Source of the DNA: Bacteroidota bacterium
GTDB lineage: Bacteria; Bacteroidota; Ignavibacteria; Kapaibacteriales; Kapaibacteriaceae
Reading direction: 5' to 3'
DNA length: 64,000 bases
NCBI GenBank assembly: GCA_018266735.1
Contig: JAFDZT010000004.1
Coordinates: 682,115 to 746,114, forward strand
In this document: piece after piece, positions 9,105 to 17,592 of the stretch
Numbering within the stretch: the first letter of the stretch is position 1
Layout: every line of letters starts with the position of its first letter
Position numbers and translations under genes: made by a program
The notes under the pieces: generated by a model
What the model was told of the DNA's origin: nothing
What the model saw: only the letters and a program-made list of their open reading frames with translations
Databases searched by the model: none

Positions 9105-10052
9105 TTAGTAGGCAGTGGATTTGAGAAGGAGGCCTTCGGTTTCTTGGAAGTGGAGGGCGAGGTTCATGTTCTGAATTGCTTGGCCGCTGGCGCCTTTCAC
9201 AAGGTTGTCAATGACGGACACGACGAGCAGTTGACCGTCGCTGTGTTGCAGACCGATCTGACAGTGGTTCGTGTTCACCACGCGCTTCACATCGGGCAGG
9301 TCGTGCGCCACATGCGTGAACGGATGCGTGACATATGTTGCGTGATACAACTCGCGGAGGTCATCCTCCGACGTGGTGCATTCGAGCACCGACGTTGCAA
9401 GGATGCCGCGTGTGAAGGGACCACGCATGGGAACGAGGATGGGTCGACGTCCGATGGTGTGTTCGATCTCCGGAAGATGCTGGTGATCGAAGGCCTTGTA
9501 GACGCTGAGATTGTGTGCGCGCCACGAGTAGTGCGTTGTGTCCGATGGCGCCTGACCCGCACCGGTACTGCCGGTGATGGCCGTGGTGTGGATCGATGCA
9601 GGCAACATGGCGTGGAGGGACAAGGGCAGCAAGGCAAGTTCGATGCACGTGGCGAAGCAGCCGGGATTTGCAATGCGTGTGCTTGATGCGATGGCATCGC
9701 GGTTGCGCTCGGGCAGACCGTACGTCCACGATGGGTCGAGACGGTGATCGTGACTGAGATCGATCACCACACATGCATCGGGCAAGGCGCGGTACTGGAT
9801 CCAGGGTGCGGACTTGCCATGGCCGAGACAGAGAAAAACCACGGCAGGATCGTCGGGCAACGTGTTCGTGAAGACAAGGTCGCACATGCCCAAGAGATCG
9901 GGATGTGCAACGGTGACGGGTTGTCCTTCATGTGACGAGCTCATGCAGACAAGACGGTAGGCGCCCTGGATGACGCGCGGATGGGCGATGAGCATGCGAA
10001 TGAGTTCGCCACCCGTGTAGCCGGCCGCTCCAACAACAACGATGCTCTGCAT
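9105..10052 (-). CDS. argC: N-acyl-gamma-glutamyl-phosphate reductase
   Basis: A 315-residue NADPH-dependent reductase giving N-acylglutamate semialdehyde. The N-terminal Rossmann motif VVVGAAGYTGGEL (residues 5-17) and the active-site NPGCFAT with Cys132 are clear; HQHLPEIEH supplies the family's conserved histidines. The start shares one base with the argG stop (TAATG). It is followed by the 11-bp repeat array rather than a direct overlap, the only sizeable gap among the arg enzymes. Confidence 0.95.
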   Translation of the reverse strand: MQSIVVVGAAGYTGGELIRMLIAHPRVIQGAYRLVCMSSSHEGQPVTVAHPDLLGMCDLVFTNTLPDDPAVVFLCLGHGKSAPWIQYRALPDACVVIDLSHDHRLDPSWTYGLPERNRDAIASSTRIANPGCFATCIELALLPLSLHAMLPASIHTTAITGSTGAGQAPSDTTHYSWRAHNLSVYKAFDHQHLPEIEHTIGRRPILVPMRGPFTRGILATSVLECTTSEDDLRELYHATYVTHPFTHVAHDLPDVKRVVNTNHCQIGLQHSDGQLLVVSVIDNLVKGASGQAIQNMNLALHFQETEGLLLKSTAY

Positions 10053-11245
10053 TACGCTTCTCCGTGAACGGATCTGGAAAGCATGGACGGGATGGCGGCA
10101 ATGGCGGCGAAGCCTTTCACGTCGGCGCCGGACCATGCACGATTCATTTCACCATACGATGCAAACCCGGAGCGCATGAGATCGCTCGGCGATGTGATGC
10201 CTAGCACGGTGAAGCGTTCCGAGGCTAGCTCGACGTTCACAACGCCCGACACATGCTGTTGCGTATCGCGATAGAACGCTTCGATACTGCGCATGGCCGA
10301 TTCGAGGAAGAGTCCTTCGTGCAAAAGCTGTCCGTACCACAACGACAGTTGGTCTTTGAGATTGAGCTGCCATTTCGAGAGCGTGTGCTTCTCGAGCACG
10401 TGGTGTGCCTTGATCAGAACGAGTGCTGCTGCGGCTTCGAAGGCCACGCGCCCCTTGATGCCGATGATCGTGTCACCCACGTGCATGTCGCGACCGATGC
10501 CGTACGGACGTGCGCGTGCTTCGATGGCGCGGATCACGTCGACGGGTGACATCACCACACCATCGAGCGCAACGGGTTCTCCCTGCTCGAACGTGATGGC
10601 AATGGTCTCGCGTTCTGCGGTGCCGAGCTTTGCCGCCTCGCCCCATGCCTCCTTCGCCAATGGCATGTTGCTGGTGAGTGTTTCACGTCCACCAATGGTG
10701 GTGCCCCAAATGCCTTGGTTGACGGAGTAGGCGGACTTCGTCCAATCTCCAGCCACACCATGTTCGGTGAGGTAGGCGATCTCTGCCTCGCGCGAGAGTT
10801 GCTGGTCGCGGATGGGCGTGAGCACTTCGATCTCCGGACAGAGAATGCGGAAGATCACATCGAAGCGCACCTGATCGTTGCCGGCACCGGTGCTGCCATG
10901 CGCGATCGCGTCGACGCCAAGGGCGCGTGCATGTTCGGCGATGGCAATAGCCTGGACGACGCGCTCGGCGCTCACCGATAGCGGATAGGTGGCGTTCTTG
11001 AGAATGTTGCCGGCGATGAGATAGCGAAGCACGGACGTGTACAATTGCTCCGTGCGATCGAGCGCTACGTGCGAGGCTACGCCACATGCATGGGCGCGTT
11101 CGTCGATGCGTTGCAGTTCGGCATCGGAGAAGCCGCCGGTGTTCACGATGACGGAGTGGACGACGAGGCCGCGCTCAACGCTTAGATAGCGTGCGCAGTA
11201 GCTCGTGTCGAGTCCGCCCGAAAATGCCAAGAGGACCGTGTTCAT
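10052..11245 (-). CDS. argG: Argininosuccinate synthase
   Basis: A 397-residue ATP-dependent ligase joining citrulline and aspartate. The PP-loop AFSGGLDTSYC (residues 7-17) and HGSTGAGNDQVRFD (substrate loop) identify it. The chosen ATG 11245 forms ATGA with the GNAT stop and starts right before the ATP loop, as in other ArgG proteins; the open frame upstream overlaps the GNAT gene and is ignored. The protein runs uninterrupted to its stop next to argC. Confidence 0.95.
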   Translation of the reverse strand: MNTVLLAFSGGLDTSYCARYLSVERGLVVHSVIVNTGGFSDAELQRIDERAHACGVASHVALDRTEQLYTSVLRYLIAGNILKNATYPLSVSAERVVQAIAIAEHARALGVDAIAHGSTGAGNDQVRFDVIFRILCPEIEVLTPIRDQQLSREAEIAYLTEHGVAGDWTKSAYSVNQGIWGTTIGGRETLTSNMPLAKEAWGEAAKLGTAERETIAITFEQGEPVALDGVVMSPVDVIRAIEARARPYGIGRDMHVGDTIIGIKGRVAFEAAAALVLIKAHHVLEKHTLSKWQLNLKDQLSLWYGQLLHEGLFLESAMRSIEAFYRDTQQHVSGVVNVELASERFTVLGITSPSDLMRSGFASYGEMNRAWSGADVKGFAAIAAIPSMLSRSVHGEA

Positions 11246-11781
11246 TTCTTTGCCTCCGGATCGAACAGCATGCCTGTGCACAAGCACATCTTGCGTTCCG
11301 TGCGTTGAAGGATGTCGTAGTTCGGACAGCTTTTGCAACCGTTCCAGAACACATCATCGGTTGTGAGTTCGGAGAAGTGGACGGGCAGATAGCCAAGCTC
11401 ACTGTTGAGCTTCATCACGGCAGCACTTGTGGTGATGCCGAAGATCTTGGCATCTGGGTATTTCGAGCGAGAGAGTTCGAAGGCGGCGCGCTTGATACGT
11501 CGGGCCAAGTGTTGATGTCGAAACTCTTCGACAACGATCAGACCGGAGTTGGCAACATATCTGCCGTGTTCCCAGGTCTCGATATAACAAAAGCCGGCAA
11601 AGCGTTCATCGTCCGTGATGGCCACGATGGCCTTCCCCTCACGGATCTTTTGCGCGACGTATTCCGGGGTCCGACGAGCGATACCCGTGCCGCGTTTCTG
11701 GGCGGCGTGAAAGATTGCGTCGACGATCGCCTCTGCAAATACAATGTGGCGTTCGTCTGCAACGCAGACCGTTATCTCCAT
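11242..11781 (-). CDS. GNAT acyltransferase heading the arg genes (candidate N-acylglutamate synthase)
   Basis: A 179-residue GNAT-fold protein: central VVEEFRHQHLARRIKRAAFE corresponds to the acyl-CoA pyrophosphate loop. The C-terminus carries a Cys cluster (CKSCPNYDIL, then CLCTG) found in the GNAT proteins that precede argG in Bacteroidota. With no argA or argJ in the run, it is the natural candidate for the first step, acylating glutamate from acetyl- or succinyl-CoA; this role is inferred from context. ATG 11781 is the only ATG near the fold start; upstream in-frame codons are TTG. The stop overlaps argG as ATGA. Confidence 0.8.
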   Translation of the reverse strand: MEITVCVADERHIVFAEAIVDAIFHAAQKRGTGIARRTPEYVAQKIREGKAIVAITDDERFAGFCYIETWEHGRYVANSGLIVVEEFRHQHLARRIKRAAFELSRSKYPDAKIFGITTSAAVMKLNSELGYLPVHFSELTTDDVFWNGCKSCPNYDILQRTERKMCLCTGMLFDPEAKK

Positions 11782-11814
11782 GGCTCCAAACAATAGTGGG
11801 TACAACAACGAACG

Positions 11815-12300
11815 CTACAAGTGCGCGTTCTTTTCGCGAGAGTCCTCTGCTAAGCGTGTTTTATAGGCGATGAGTCGTTCTTGCAGTGAGGCATCGGCCA
11901 CCGACAGGATCTCGACGGCAAGGATGCCGGCATTCCGTCCGCCACCAATGGCCACGGTGGCCACGGGCACACCGGCCGGCATTTGCACGATGCTCATCAG
12001 CGAGTCGAGTCCGCGAAGGTTCTTCGTTGCAATGGGCACGCCGATGACCGGCAAGGGCGAGAAGGCAGCGATCATTCCCGGCAAGTGCGCTGAACCGCCG
12101 GCACCGGCAATGATGATCTTGATGCCACGCGTATGCGCCGTGGTGCCATAGTCTGCCATGTCGGACGGAGTGCGATGCGCGCTCACCACCTTGATCTCGT
12201 ATGGCACATTGAACTCTTCGCAAATGGCAGCGGCATCGCGCATGGTGGGAAGGTCAGAGTCGCTTCCCATGATGATGCCGACAAGTGGTGCTGTGTTCAT
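11815..12300 (-). CDS. purE: N5-carboxyaminoimidazole ribonucleotide mutase
   Basis: A 161-residue class I PurE of de novo purine synthesis. [10 protein letters not shown] (residues 11-20) and SAHRTP (near 41) hold the phosphate-binding Ser/Asp and catalytic His; [11 protein letters not shown] and GVPIATKNL follow the family pattern. The start overlaps the engB stop as ATGA. purK is not next to it. Its place between engB and the arg run suggests cotranscription with arginine genes. Confidence 0.95.
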   Translation of the reverse strand: MNTAPLVGIIMGSDSDLPTMRDAAAICEEFNVPYEIKVVSAHRTPSDMADYGTTAHTRGIKIIIAGAGGSAHLPGMIAAFSPLPVIGVPIATKNLRGLDSLMSIVQMPAGVPVATVAIGGGRNAGILAVEILSVADASLQERLIAYKTRLAEDSREKNAHL

Positions 12301-12911
12301 AGCGATGGTGTCTCCTGTAGATCGCGAACCTTTTTCATGATGCCGATGAGTTGCGTCCGTCCTTCGCCTTCTTTGGCGGACGTGGACACAACATCGAACG
12401 CATAGGCGCAGTCCTTCACAAGATCGCGGATCTGCTCCAGGCGTTCGGCCGCCTCGGTCTTCGACAGCTTATCTGTCTTGGTGATCACGCACAAGAACCG
12501 ACGTTGCGCCAGCTCCAGCTCTTCGATGAGCGAGAGATCGTGCGCCTGCGGATCGATACGACCGTCAAGCAATACACAGACCAATTTGCACTGACGACGT
12601 TCGAAGAGATAGGCCTTGTTCAATGCAGCGAATTGCTGACGTTGTGCCTTGCTCACCGATGCGTAGCCATACCCCGGAAGGTCGACGAGAACAATGCCGA
12701 TATCCGTGGCAAAGAAGTTGATCTCGCGTGTCTTCCCCGGCGTATTACTCACCTTGGCCATGGCGTTGTTGCGAACGATGGCATTGATGAGCGACGACTT
12801 GCCAACGTTCGATCTGCCGATCATGGCGATCTCCGGCACCTTCGATTCCGGAAAGTGCTCCGGTTTCGATGCGCCCTTGATGAACGTTGCCTGTAGGTGT
12901 ACTTCAGCCAT
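12297..12911 (-). CDS. engB: Ribosome-biogenesis GTPase EngB/YsxC
   Basis: A 204-residue small GTPase required for large ribosomal subunit assembly. G1 is GRSNVGKSS (near residues 33-41), G3 DLPGYGYA, G4 TKTDK, and [11 protein letters not shown] is the switch I region. ATG 12911 overlaps the glycosyltransferase stop by 8 bases; longer frames upstream are shadow sequence within that gene. Confidence 0.95.
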   Translation of the reverse strand: MAEVHLQATFIKGASKPEHFPESKVPEIAMIGRSNVGKSSLINAIVRNNAMAKVSNTPGKTREINFFATDIGIVLVDLPGYGYASVSKAQRQQFAALNKAYLFERRQCKLVCVLLDGRIDPQAHDLSLIEELELAQRRFLCVITKTDKLSKTEAAERLEQIRDLVKDCAYAFDVVSTSAKEGEGRTQLIGIMKKVRDLQETPSL

Positions 12912-13794
12912 GTGCTGCCTCGTGTTCTCGTTGTTGTTCGGCAATGCCGTGTGGCGTGCGCGCTTTTGCAGATGCGACGGCCTGGGCATAGAGTGCGGCA
13001 TTTGGTGAGGAGCGCTCCTGCACACGATGCCAGAGATGATACTGGACGGCGGCATTCGAGAACGGAACGATGTCCACGCCCTGTGCACGAAGACGAAGTT
13101 CCAGGTCGGAGTCCTCGCCGTAGCCCGGTCCTTCGTATCGCGTATCGAATCCGTTCACGCTCAGCAGATCGGCCCGATGGAGCGAGAAATTGCACCCAAG
13201 GATGCTGCCCTTCTTCGAGCCGCGCAATGCACGGATCGCTGCGCTGGGAATATAGATGCCCTTGGATCCGTTGTTCCCGGGCTGATGGCGAATGGCAAGC
13301 ATGATGCGAAGCAGATTCTTCTGCAGATATCCATCGGTCACCAGTTCCGGCGTCAGTGCATTCGAGATCTCTTCCGAGAGTTCCAGTCTGCGTCCCGCCA
13401 ACACTGCATGGTCGCGCTTCCCGGCGGCATGTTCGGCAAGGAAGCGAGGATGCAGGATACAGTCGCCATCGATGAAGACAAGATAGTCGGCCGATGCCGT
13501 GAGCACGCCAACATTCAGGATACGATTCTTGCGGAAGCCTTTGTCGTCGTGCCAACAATGGGAGCAGGCCAGCGATGAATGCTCGATGCGATCCAGCACG
13601 TGGCGAACGAAGGTCTCGTTCGAGCCATCGTCGCACATGACCACTTCCACATCACGAAACGTTTGCGCTTCGATGCTTGCCCATACCAGATCGAAGAAAC
13701 GTGTGTTGTTGTAGACAGACACAAGGAGGCTTAGTGCCGGTTTGCTGCCGGACGCGGTGCGTTCGATGGCGACCTTGTTCTGTGTGACCTTCAT
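12904..13794 (-). CDS. Family 2 glycosyltransferase
   Basis: A 296-residue GT-A fold transferase. SLLVSVYNNTRFFDLVWASI starts the nucleotide-sugar fold, VVMCDDGSN and the DXD-type FIDGDCI bind the sugar nucleotide and metal, and YEGPGYGEDSDLELRLR matches the C-terminal galactosyltransferase-like (Glyco_transf_7C) segment. Donor and acceptor are unknown; cell-envelope polysaccharide is likely. ATG 13794 is chosen because the longer frame would start inside the rplQ terminator. First gene of the engB-purE-arg run; no promoter of its own is evident between it and that terminator. Confidence 0.85.
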   Translation of the reverse strand: MKVTQNKVAIERTASGSKPALSLLVSVYNNTRFFDLVWASIEAQTFRDVEVVMCDDGSNETFVRHVLDRIEHSSLACSHCWHDDKGFRKNRILNVGVLTASADYLVFIDGDCILHPRFLAEHAAGKRDHAVLAGRRLELSEEISNALTPELVTDGYLQKNLLRIMLAIRHQPGNNGSKGIYIPSAAIRALRGSKKGSILGCNFSLHRADLLSVNGFDTRYEGPGYGEDSDLELRLRAQGVDIVPFSNAAVQYHLWHRVQERSSPNAALYAQAVASAKARTPHGIAEQQREHEAAHG

Positions 13795-13812
13795 AGCATT
13801 GGAGCGAGGTCT

Positions 13813-13847
13813 AAAAAAGGAAAACGCCGGGAGCAACTCCCGGCGTT
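13813..13847 (-). terminator. Rho-independent terminator after rplQ
   Basis: A perfect 11-bp stem, AACGCCGGGAG pairing with CTCCCGGCGTT around a 3-base loop (13823-13847). On the minus strand it is followed by TTTTCCTTTTTT. It ends the ribosomal supercluster just before the glycosyltransferase gene. Confidence 0.92.
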
Positions 13848-13872
13848 CTATGTTCATGCTTCGTGTGTCGGA

Positions 13873-14538
13873 TCAGACCTCTGGTGTTGGCTCTTCGGCT
13901 GCGTCGTCCACAGCATCGATCGCCTCGGCGCTTGGCGTTTCTTGCTCTTCGAGCGAAACGGTCTCGCCGGTCATTGCGACCTCGTCCTCCGCTGCGGCAA
14001 CCGGCTCGGGAGCGGCCACTGGAGCGGCTTCCGGAGCTGGGGCCACCGGTGCTGCGGCTGGTGCGGCCTTCTTCGGTGCGGCCTTCTTTGCTGCCGGAGC
14101 GGCTGCCTTCTTTGCCTTCGAAGAAACGCGTCCGTCTTGTGGTGCAGACCAGTCGACGAGTTCGATCACTGCTTCCGGTGCATTATCGCCGCGGCGAACA
14201 CCAAGCTTCGTGATACGTGTGTATCCACCCGGACGATCGGCAACGAGTGGTGCGATCGTGTCGAACAGTTCTTGCAAGACGGCCTTGTTCTGAACGAACC
14301 GGCCGACCATGCGACGAGCGTGGACGTCGACACCCTTGATGGTGCCGGCCTTCTCGCCGTTGAAGGCGTTTTTGGCGCGGGTGATCAGGTGCTCGGCGAA
14401 TGGGCGCAATTCCTTGGCCTTCGCTTCCGTTGTCACCAGGCGCTTATGTTCGAACAGGGACGTAACAAGGTTGCACATCATGGCACGCTTGTGACTTGCT
14501 GTACGCTTGAGTTTCCGTCCGGCTACGTTGTGTCTCAT
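13873..14538 (-). CDS. rplQ: 50S ribosomal protein L17 (bL17) with long C-terminal tail
   Basis: The first ~125 residues are standard bL17 (MRHNVAGRKLKRTASHKRAMM and GGYTRITKLGVRRGDNA). The protein is 221 residues against the usual 115-130. The extra ~90 residues start with an Ala/Lys/Pro-rich basic stretch and turn Ala/Pro/Glu-rich and acidic toward the end, so the tail is low-complexity and probably disordered. Last gene of the alpha operon, followed by a strong terminator. Confidence 0.95.
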   Translation of the reverse strand: MRHNVAGRKLKRTASHKRAMMCNLVTSLFEHKRLVTTEAKAKELRPFAEHLITRAKNAFNGEKAGTIKGVDVHARRMVGRFVQNKAVLQELFDTIAPLVADRPGGYTRITKLGVRRGDNAPEAVIELVDWSAPQDGRVSSKAKKAAAPAAKKAAPKKAAPAAAPVAPAPEAAPVAAPEPVAAAEDEVAMTGETVSLEEQETPSAEAIDAVDDAAEEPTPEV

Positions 14539-14575
14539 GATCGTTTCTCTTCAGATTGAATGTCGTCTCGAAATC

Positions 14576-15586
14576 TTACGCCGATTCTTTCGGCTCGTCG
14601 CGCAGGTACGGCTCTACGTCCATACCGAACTGCAGGTTGTTCTGATAGACAACGTCTGACAGTTCAGCAAGCGACTTGCGGCCGAAGTTGCGGAACTTCA
14701 ACAAGTCTGATTCTTGCAGGCTCACGAGGTCGGCAAGCGTCTTGATGCTTGCGGCCTTCAAGCAGTTGTGAGCGCGAACGGAGAGTTCGAGTTCGTCTAC
14801 TGGTTGCAGGAGGATACGACGTACGCGTGAACGTTCAACTTCCTTTGCTTCATCTTCTCCGCCGCCTTGCTCCTTGCTTCCTTCCACGGCCTTCTTCACA
14901 CCAAGGAAGAGGGCAACGTGTGCGCTCAGGATCTCCCCGGCATGTTGCATGGCCTCGTTCGCAGAGATCGAGCCATCGGTCTTCACATCAAGGATGAGGC
15001 GCTCATAGTCGGTCTTTTGACCAACGCGGAATGGCTCAACGGTATAGACGACGTTCTTGATCGGGGTGAAGATCGAGTCGATCGGGATCATACCCACAGG
15101 GAAGTCCGTGGTGTTCTGATCTTCCGATGAAACGTAGCCCTTGCCCTTGCCGATACGAAGTTCAACGTCGAAGTCGCAGTCTTCACCAAGGGTAGCGATC
15201 TTGTGATCGGGGTCGAGCACTTCGATGCCGGGGTTGGCATCTTCGATGTCCTTCGCCGTCCACACGCCGGAGCCCTTCTTGCTGAGGGTGATACGATTGA
15301 GTGCTTTCTTGTCGACCAAGCGAAGGCGAACCTCCTTGAGGTTCAGAATGATCTCGCACACGTCCTCGACAACGCCGGGGATGGTTTGGAACTCATGCTG
15401 GACATCGCTGATCTTGAGTCCGACGATGGCGGCACCCTGGATCGACGACAGGAGAACGCGTCGAAACGCATTACCGATGGTCACGCCATAGCCTTCTTCG
15501 AGCGGTGCAAGCACGAAACGGGCATGGTACGGACCAGAGACCTCATCGATCTGGATCTTCTCCGGCATCTGCATGGTGATGTTCAT
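14576..15586 (-). CDS. rpoA: RNA polymerase alpha subunit
   Basis: A 336-residue alpha subunit with the N-terminal dimerisation/assembly domain (GNAFRRVLLSSIQGAA near residues 40-55) and a C-terminal helix-hairpin-helix domain (LELSVRAHNCLKAASIKTLADLV to FGRKSLAEL) that contacts UP elements and activators. A Gly/Glu-rich linker near residue 240 joins them. It follows rpsK directly; the rpsD gene usually found between rpsK and rpoA is absent. Confidence 0.97.
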   Translation of the reverse strand: MNITMQMPEKIQIDEVSGPYHARFVLAPLEEGYGVTIGNAFRRVLLSSIQGAAIVGLKISDVQHEFQTIPGVVEDVCEIILNLKEVRLRLVDKKALNRITLSKKGSGVWTAKDIEDANPGIEVLDPDHKIATLGEDCDFDVELRIGKGKGYVSSEDQNTTDFPVGMIPIDSIFTPIKNVVYTVEPFRVGQKTDYERLILDVKTDGSISANEAMQHAGEILSAHVALFLGVKKAVEGSKEQGGGEDEAKEVERSRVRRILLQPVDELELSVRAHNCLKAASIKTLADLVSLQESDLLKFRNFGRKSLAELSDVVYQNNLQFGMDVEPYLRDEPKESA

Positions 15587-15629
15587 ATGTCTCTCTTTTG
15601 TAGTCTGTTAGATCGTTCGGACGAATACC

Positions 15630-16016
15630 TTAGACGCGACGGCGCTTCGGTGGACGGCAGCCATTGTGTGGCAACTTCGTGTTGTCCGTGATGGACAGCA
15701 CTTCCAAGCCAGCCTGGGTAACGGCACGGATGGCGGCTTCGCGACCGGAGCCAGGCCCCATCACGACCACATCCACCTTGCGCAGACCCATTTCGAATGC
15801 TTCGCGGGAGGCCTTGTCGGCCGACACCTGTGACGCATAGGGCGTATTCTTCTTGGAACCACGGAATCCGTTCTTGCCGGCCGACGACCAAGCAAGGGTG
15901 TTCCCGTACGTGTCTGTGATCGTGACGATCACGTTGTTGAAGCTTGCACGAACGAACACTTTTCCGTGGACATCCGCGACGATCTTCCGCTTGACGCGTT
16001 TTTTCGCTGCTGCCAT
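15630..16016 (-). CDS. rpsK: 30S ribosomal protein S11 (uS11)
   Basis: A 128-residue protein of full length, with [21 protein letters not shown] and the C-terminal [13 protein letters not shown] that are diagnostic for uS11, which lines the mRNA exit platform. It lies 27 bases after rpsM and 43 bases before rpoA; the second gap is where rpsD would normally be. Confidence 0.97.
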   Translation of the reverse strand: MAAAKKRVKRKIVADVHGKVFVRASFNNVIVTITDTYGNTLAWSSAGKNGFRGSKKNTPYASQVSADKASREAFEMGLRKVDVVVMGPGSGREAAIRAVTQAGLEVLSITDNTKLPHNGCRPPKRRRV

Positions 16017-16043
16017 TGTTCTTGACTTTCGAGTGTATTGGCG

Positions 16044-16421
16044 TTACTTCTTCACGGCCTTTTTCTTACCGGCCACTGTCTTCCGCTTACCCTTCCGAGT
16101 ACGCGAATTGGTGCGAGTGCGCTGACCGCGGGCGGGAAGTCCGCGACGGTGGCGCAATCCACGATAGCAACCGATATCCATAAGGCGCTTGATGTTCAAT
16201 TGCACTTCCGAGCGCAACTGACCTTCCGTCTTGATCTCGGCGATCACCTGACGAATGCGGGCGACCTCTTCATCCGTCCACGCATTGACGCGCTTGGAGT
16301 GATCAAGGCCTGCCTTGTCAAGTACCTTAGCCGACAGATTTTCACCGATGCCGAAAATGTACTGGAGCGCAATGATGCCGCGCTTGTTCTTCGGCAGATC
16401 GATTCCTGCGATACGAGCCAC
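16044..16421 (-). CDS. rpsM: 30S ribosomal protein S13 (uS13)
   Basis: A 125-residue head protein contacting the P-site tRNA and L5. [14 protein letters not shown] at the start, [19 protein letters not shown] and a Lys/Arg-rich tail ending KKKAVKK are characteristic. It starts 15 bases after the rpmJ stop. Confidence 0.97.
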   Translation of the reverse strand: MARIAGIDLPKNKRGIIALQYIFGIGENLSAKVLDKAGLDHSKRVNAWTDEEVARIRQVIAEIKTEGQLRSEVQLNIKRLMDIGCYRGLRHRRGLPARGQRTRTNSRTRKGKRKTVAGKKKAVKK

Positions 16422-16436
16422 AGTGAGTCTCCCTGA

Positions 16437-16553
16437 TTATCCCTGACGTTGCTTGAAACGGGGATTCTTCTTGTTGATGATGTAAACCTTCCCCTTACGA
16501 CGTACGATCTTGTCGTCCGGGTTCCGTTTCTTGACCGATGCTTGCACCTTCAT
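16437..16553 (-). CDS. rpmJ: 50S ribosomal protein L36 (bL36), zinc-free form
   Basis: A 38-residue gene: [19 protein letters not shown] at the start and NPRFKQRQG at the end are the bL36 hallmarks. The Cys3-His zinc site of the C+ form is missing (no Cys at all), so this is the zinc-independent C- type. Together with the C- S14 downstream it suggests ribosomes that spare zinc. Confidence 0.95.
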   Translation of the reverse strand: MKVQASVKKRNPDDKIVRRKGKVYIINKKNPRFKQRQG

Positions 16554-16589
16554 GGTGTGCTCCGTTAACCTGTTGTTCTTGTTGCTTCG

Positions 16590-16808
16590 TTACTTGTACC
16601 GATACACGATACGACCCTTTGACAGATCGTACGGCGACATTTCGACCGTCACCTTGTCTCCAAGGAAGATGCGGATGAAGTTCATGCGCATCTTGCCCGA
16701 AACGTGTGCAAGGATCTTGTGGCCATTCTCCAGTCGTACGATGAACTGGGTATTCGGCAACGTATCCTCGATGACGCCATCCACGCGGATGAGGTCGGTT
16801 CTCGCCAT
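16590..16808 (-). CDS. infA: Translation initiation factor IF-1
   Basis: A 72-residue OB-fold protein that binds the 30S A site during initiation. [20 protein letters not shown] and [18 protein letters not shown] are family signatures and the length is exactly typical. It lies between map and rpmJ, the usual bacterial order. Confidence 0.97.
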   Translation of the reverse strand: MARTDLIRVDGVIEDTLPNTQFIVRLENGHKILAHVSGKMRMNFIRIFLGDKVTVEMSPYDLSKGRIVYRYK

Positions 16809-16821
16809 TCGCTCACCTCGG

Positions 16822-17592
16822 TTAGTTCATCAATGTCAGGATCCGTGGTGTCTTCCCGTCGACGAGAACCGTATGCTCGAAGTGAGCGCTTGGCTTCCCA
16901 TCTGCCGCATACACCGTCCACTGATCACTTGCCGTGTGCACATGGAACGAGCCCATGTTCACCATCGGTTCGATCGCAAGTGCCATGCCTGTTGTAAGCT
17001 TGACATTCGGATACTGAGACCGATGCAAGAGACCCGGAACGAAGTTTGGCACCGGGGGTTCCTCGTGAAGATGTTGGCCAATGCCGTGTCCCACAAGTTC
17101 CCGTACCACCGAGAATCCATTCTTTTCAACGTGCGCTTGAATGGCCCTTCCGATCTCATAGACCTTGTTGCCATCCACTGCCTGTTCGATGCCGAGTGCC
17201 AATGCTTCTTGCGTTACCGTGAGAAGCCGTTGCTTATCCGTTGAGATCTCTCCCACCGGATAGGTGTAGGCACTGTCTCCGAACCATCCGTCTTTCTGAG
17301 CTCCACAGTCGACCGAGATGATCTGGCCTTCCTTGAGCTTTCGAGTTCCCGGCATTCCGTGCACCACCTCTTCGTCGATGCTGATGCACAGCGTGTACGG
17401 GAAGATCTTTCCGTCGACATCGTAGCCTTTGAATGCCGGTTCGGCACCGTGGCTCCGAATGAAGTCCTCTGCGATCGCGTCCAGCTCGATCGTTGTCACA
17501 CCCGGCTTGATGTACTGCCGGAGGTGTGAGAACGTGTTGGCGACAATTCGACACGCAGCTTCGAGTTTACGTACGTCGTCCGTCACGATCAT
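16822..17592 (-). CDS. map: Methionine aminopeptidase, type I
   Basis: A 256-residue metallopeptidase removing N-terminal Met. The five metal ligands are present: Asp in [11 protein letters not shown], Asp in GDSAYT, His in GHGIG, Glu in AIEPM and Glu in EHTVLV; HGMPG carries the substrate-contact His. No N-terminal zinc-finger extension. It overlaps secY by ATGA. adk, often found between secY and map, is not here. Confidence 0.96.
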   Translation of the reverse strand: MIVTDDVRKLEAACRIVANTFSHLRQYIKPGVTTIELDAIAEDFIRSHGAEPAFKGYDVDGKIFPYTLCISIDEEVVHGMPGTRKLKEGQIISVDCGAQKDGWFGDSAYTYPVGEISTDKQRLLTVTQEALALGIEQAVDGNKVYEIGRAIQAHVEKNGFSVVRELVGHGIGQHLHEEPPVPNFVPGLLHRSQYPNVKLTTGMALAIEPMVNMGSFHVHTASDQWTVYAADGKPSAHFEHTVLVDGKTPRILTLMN

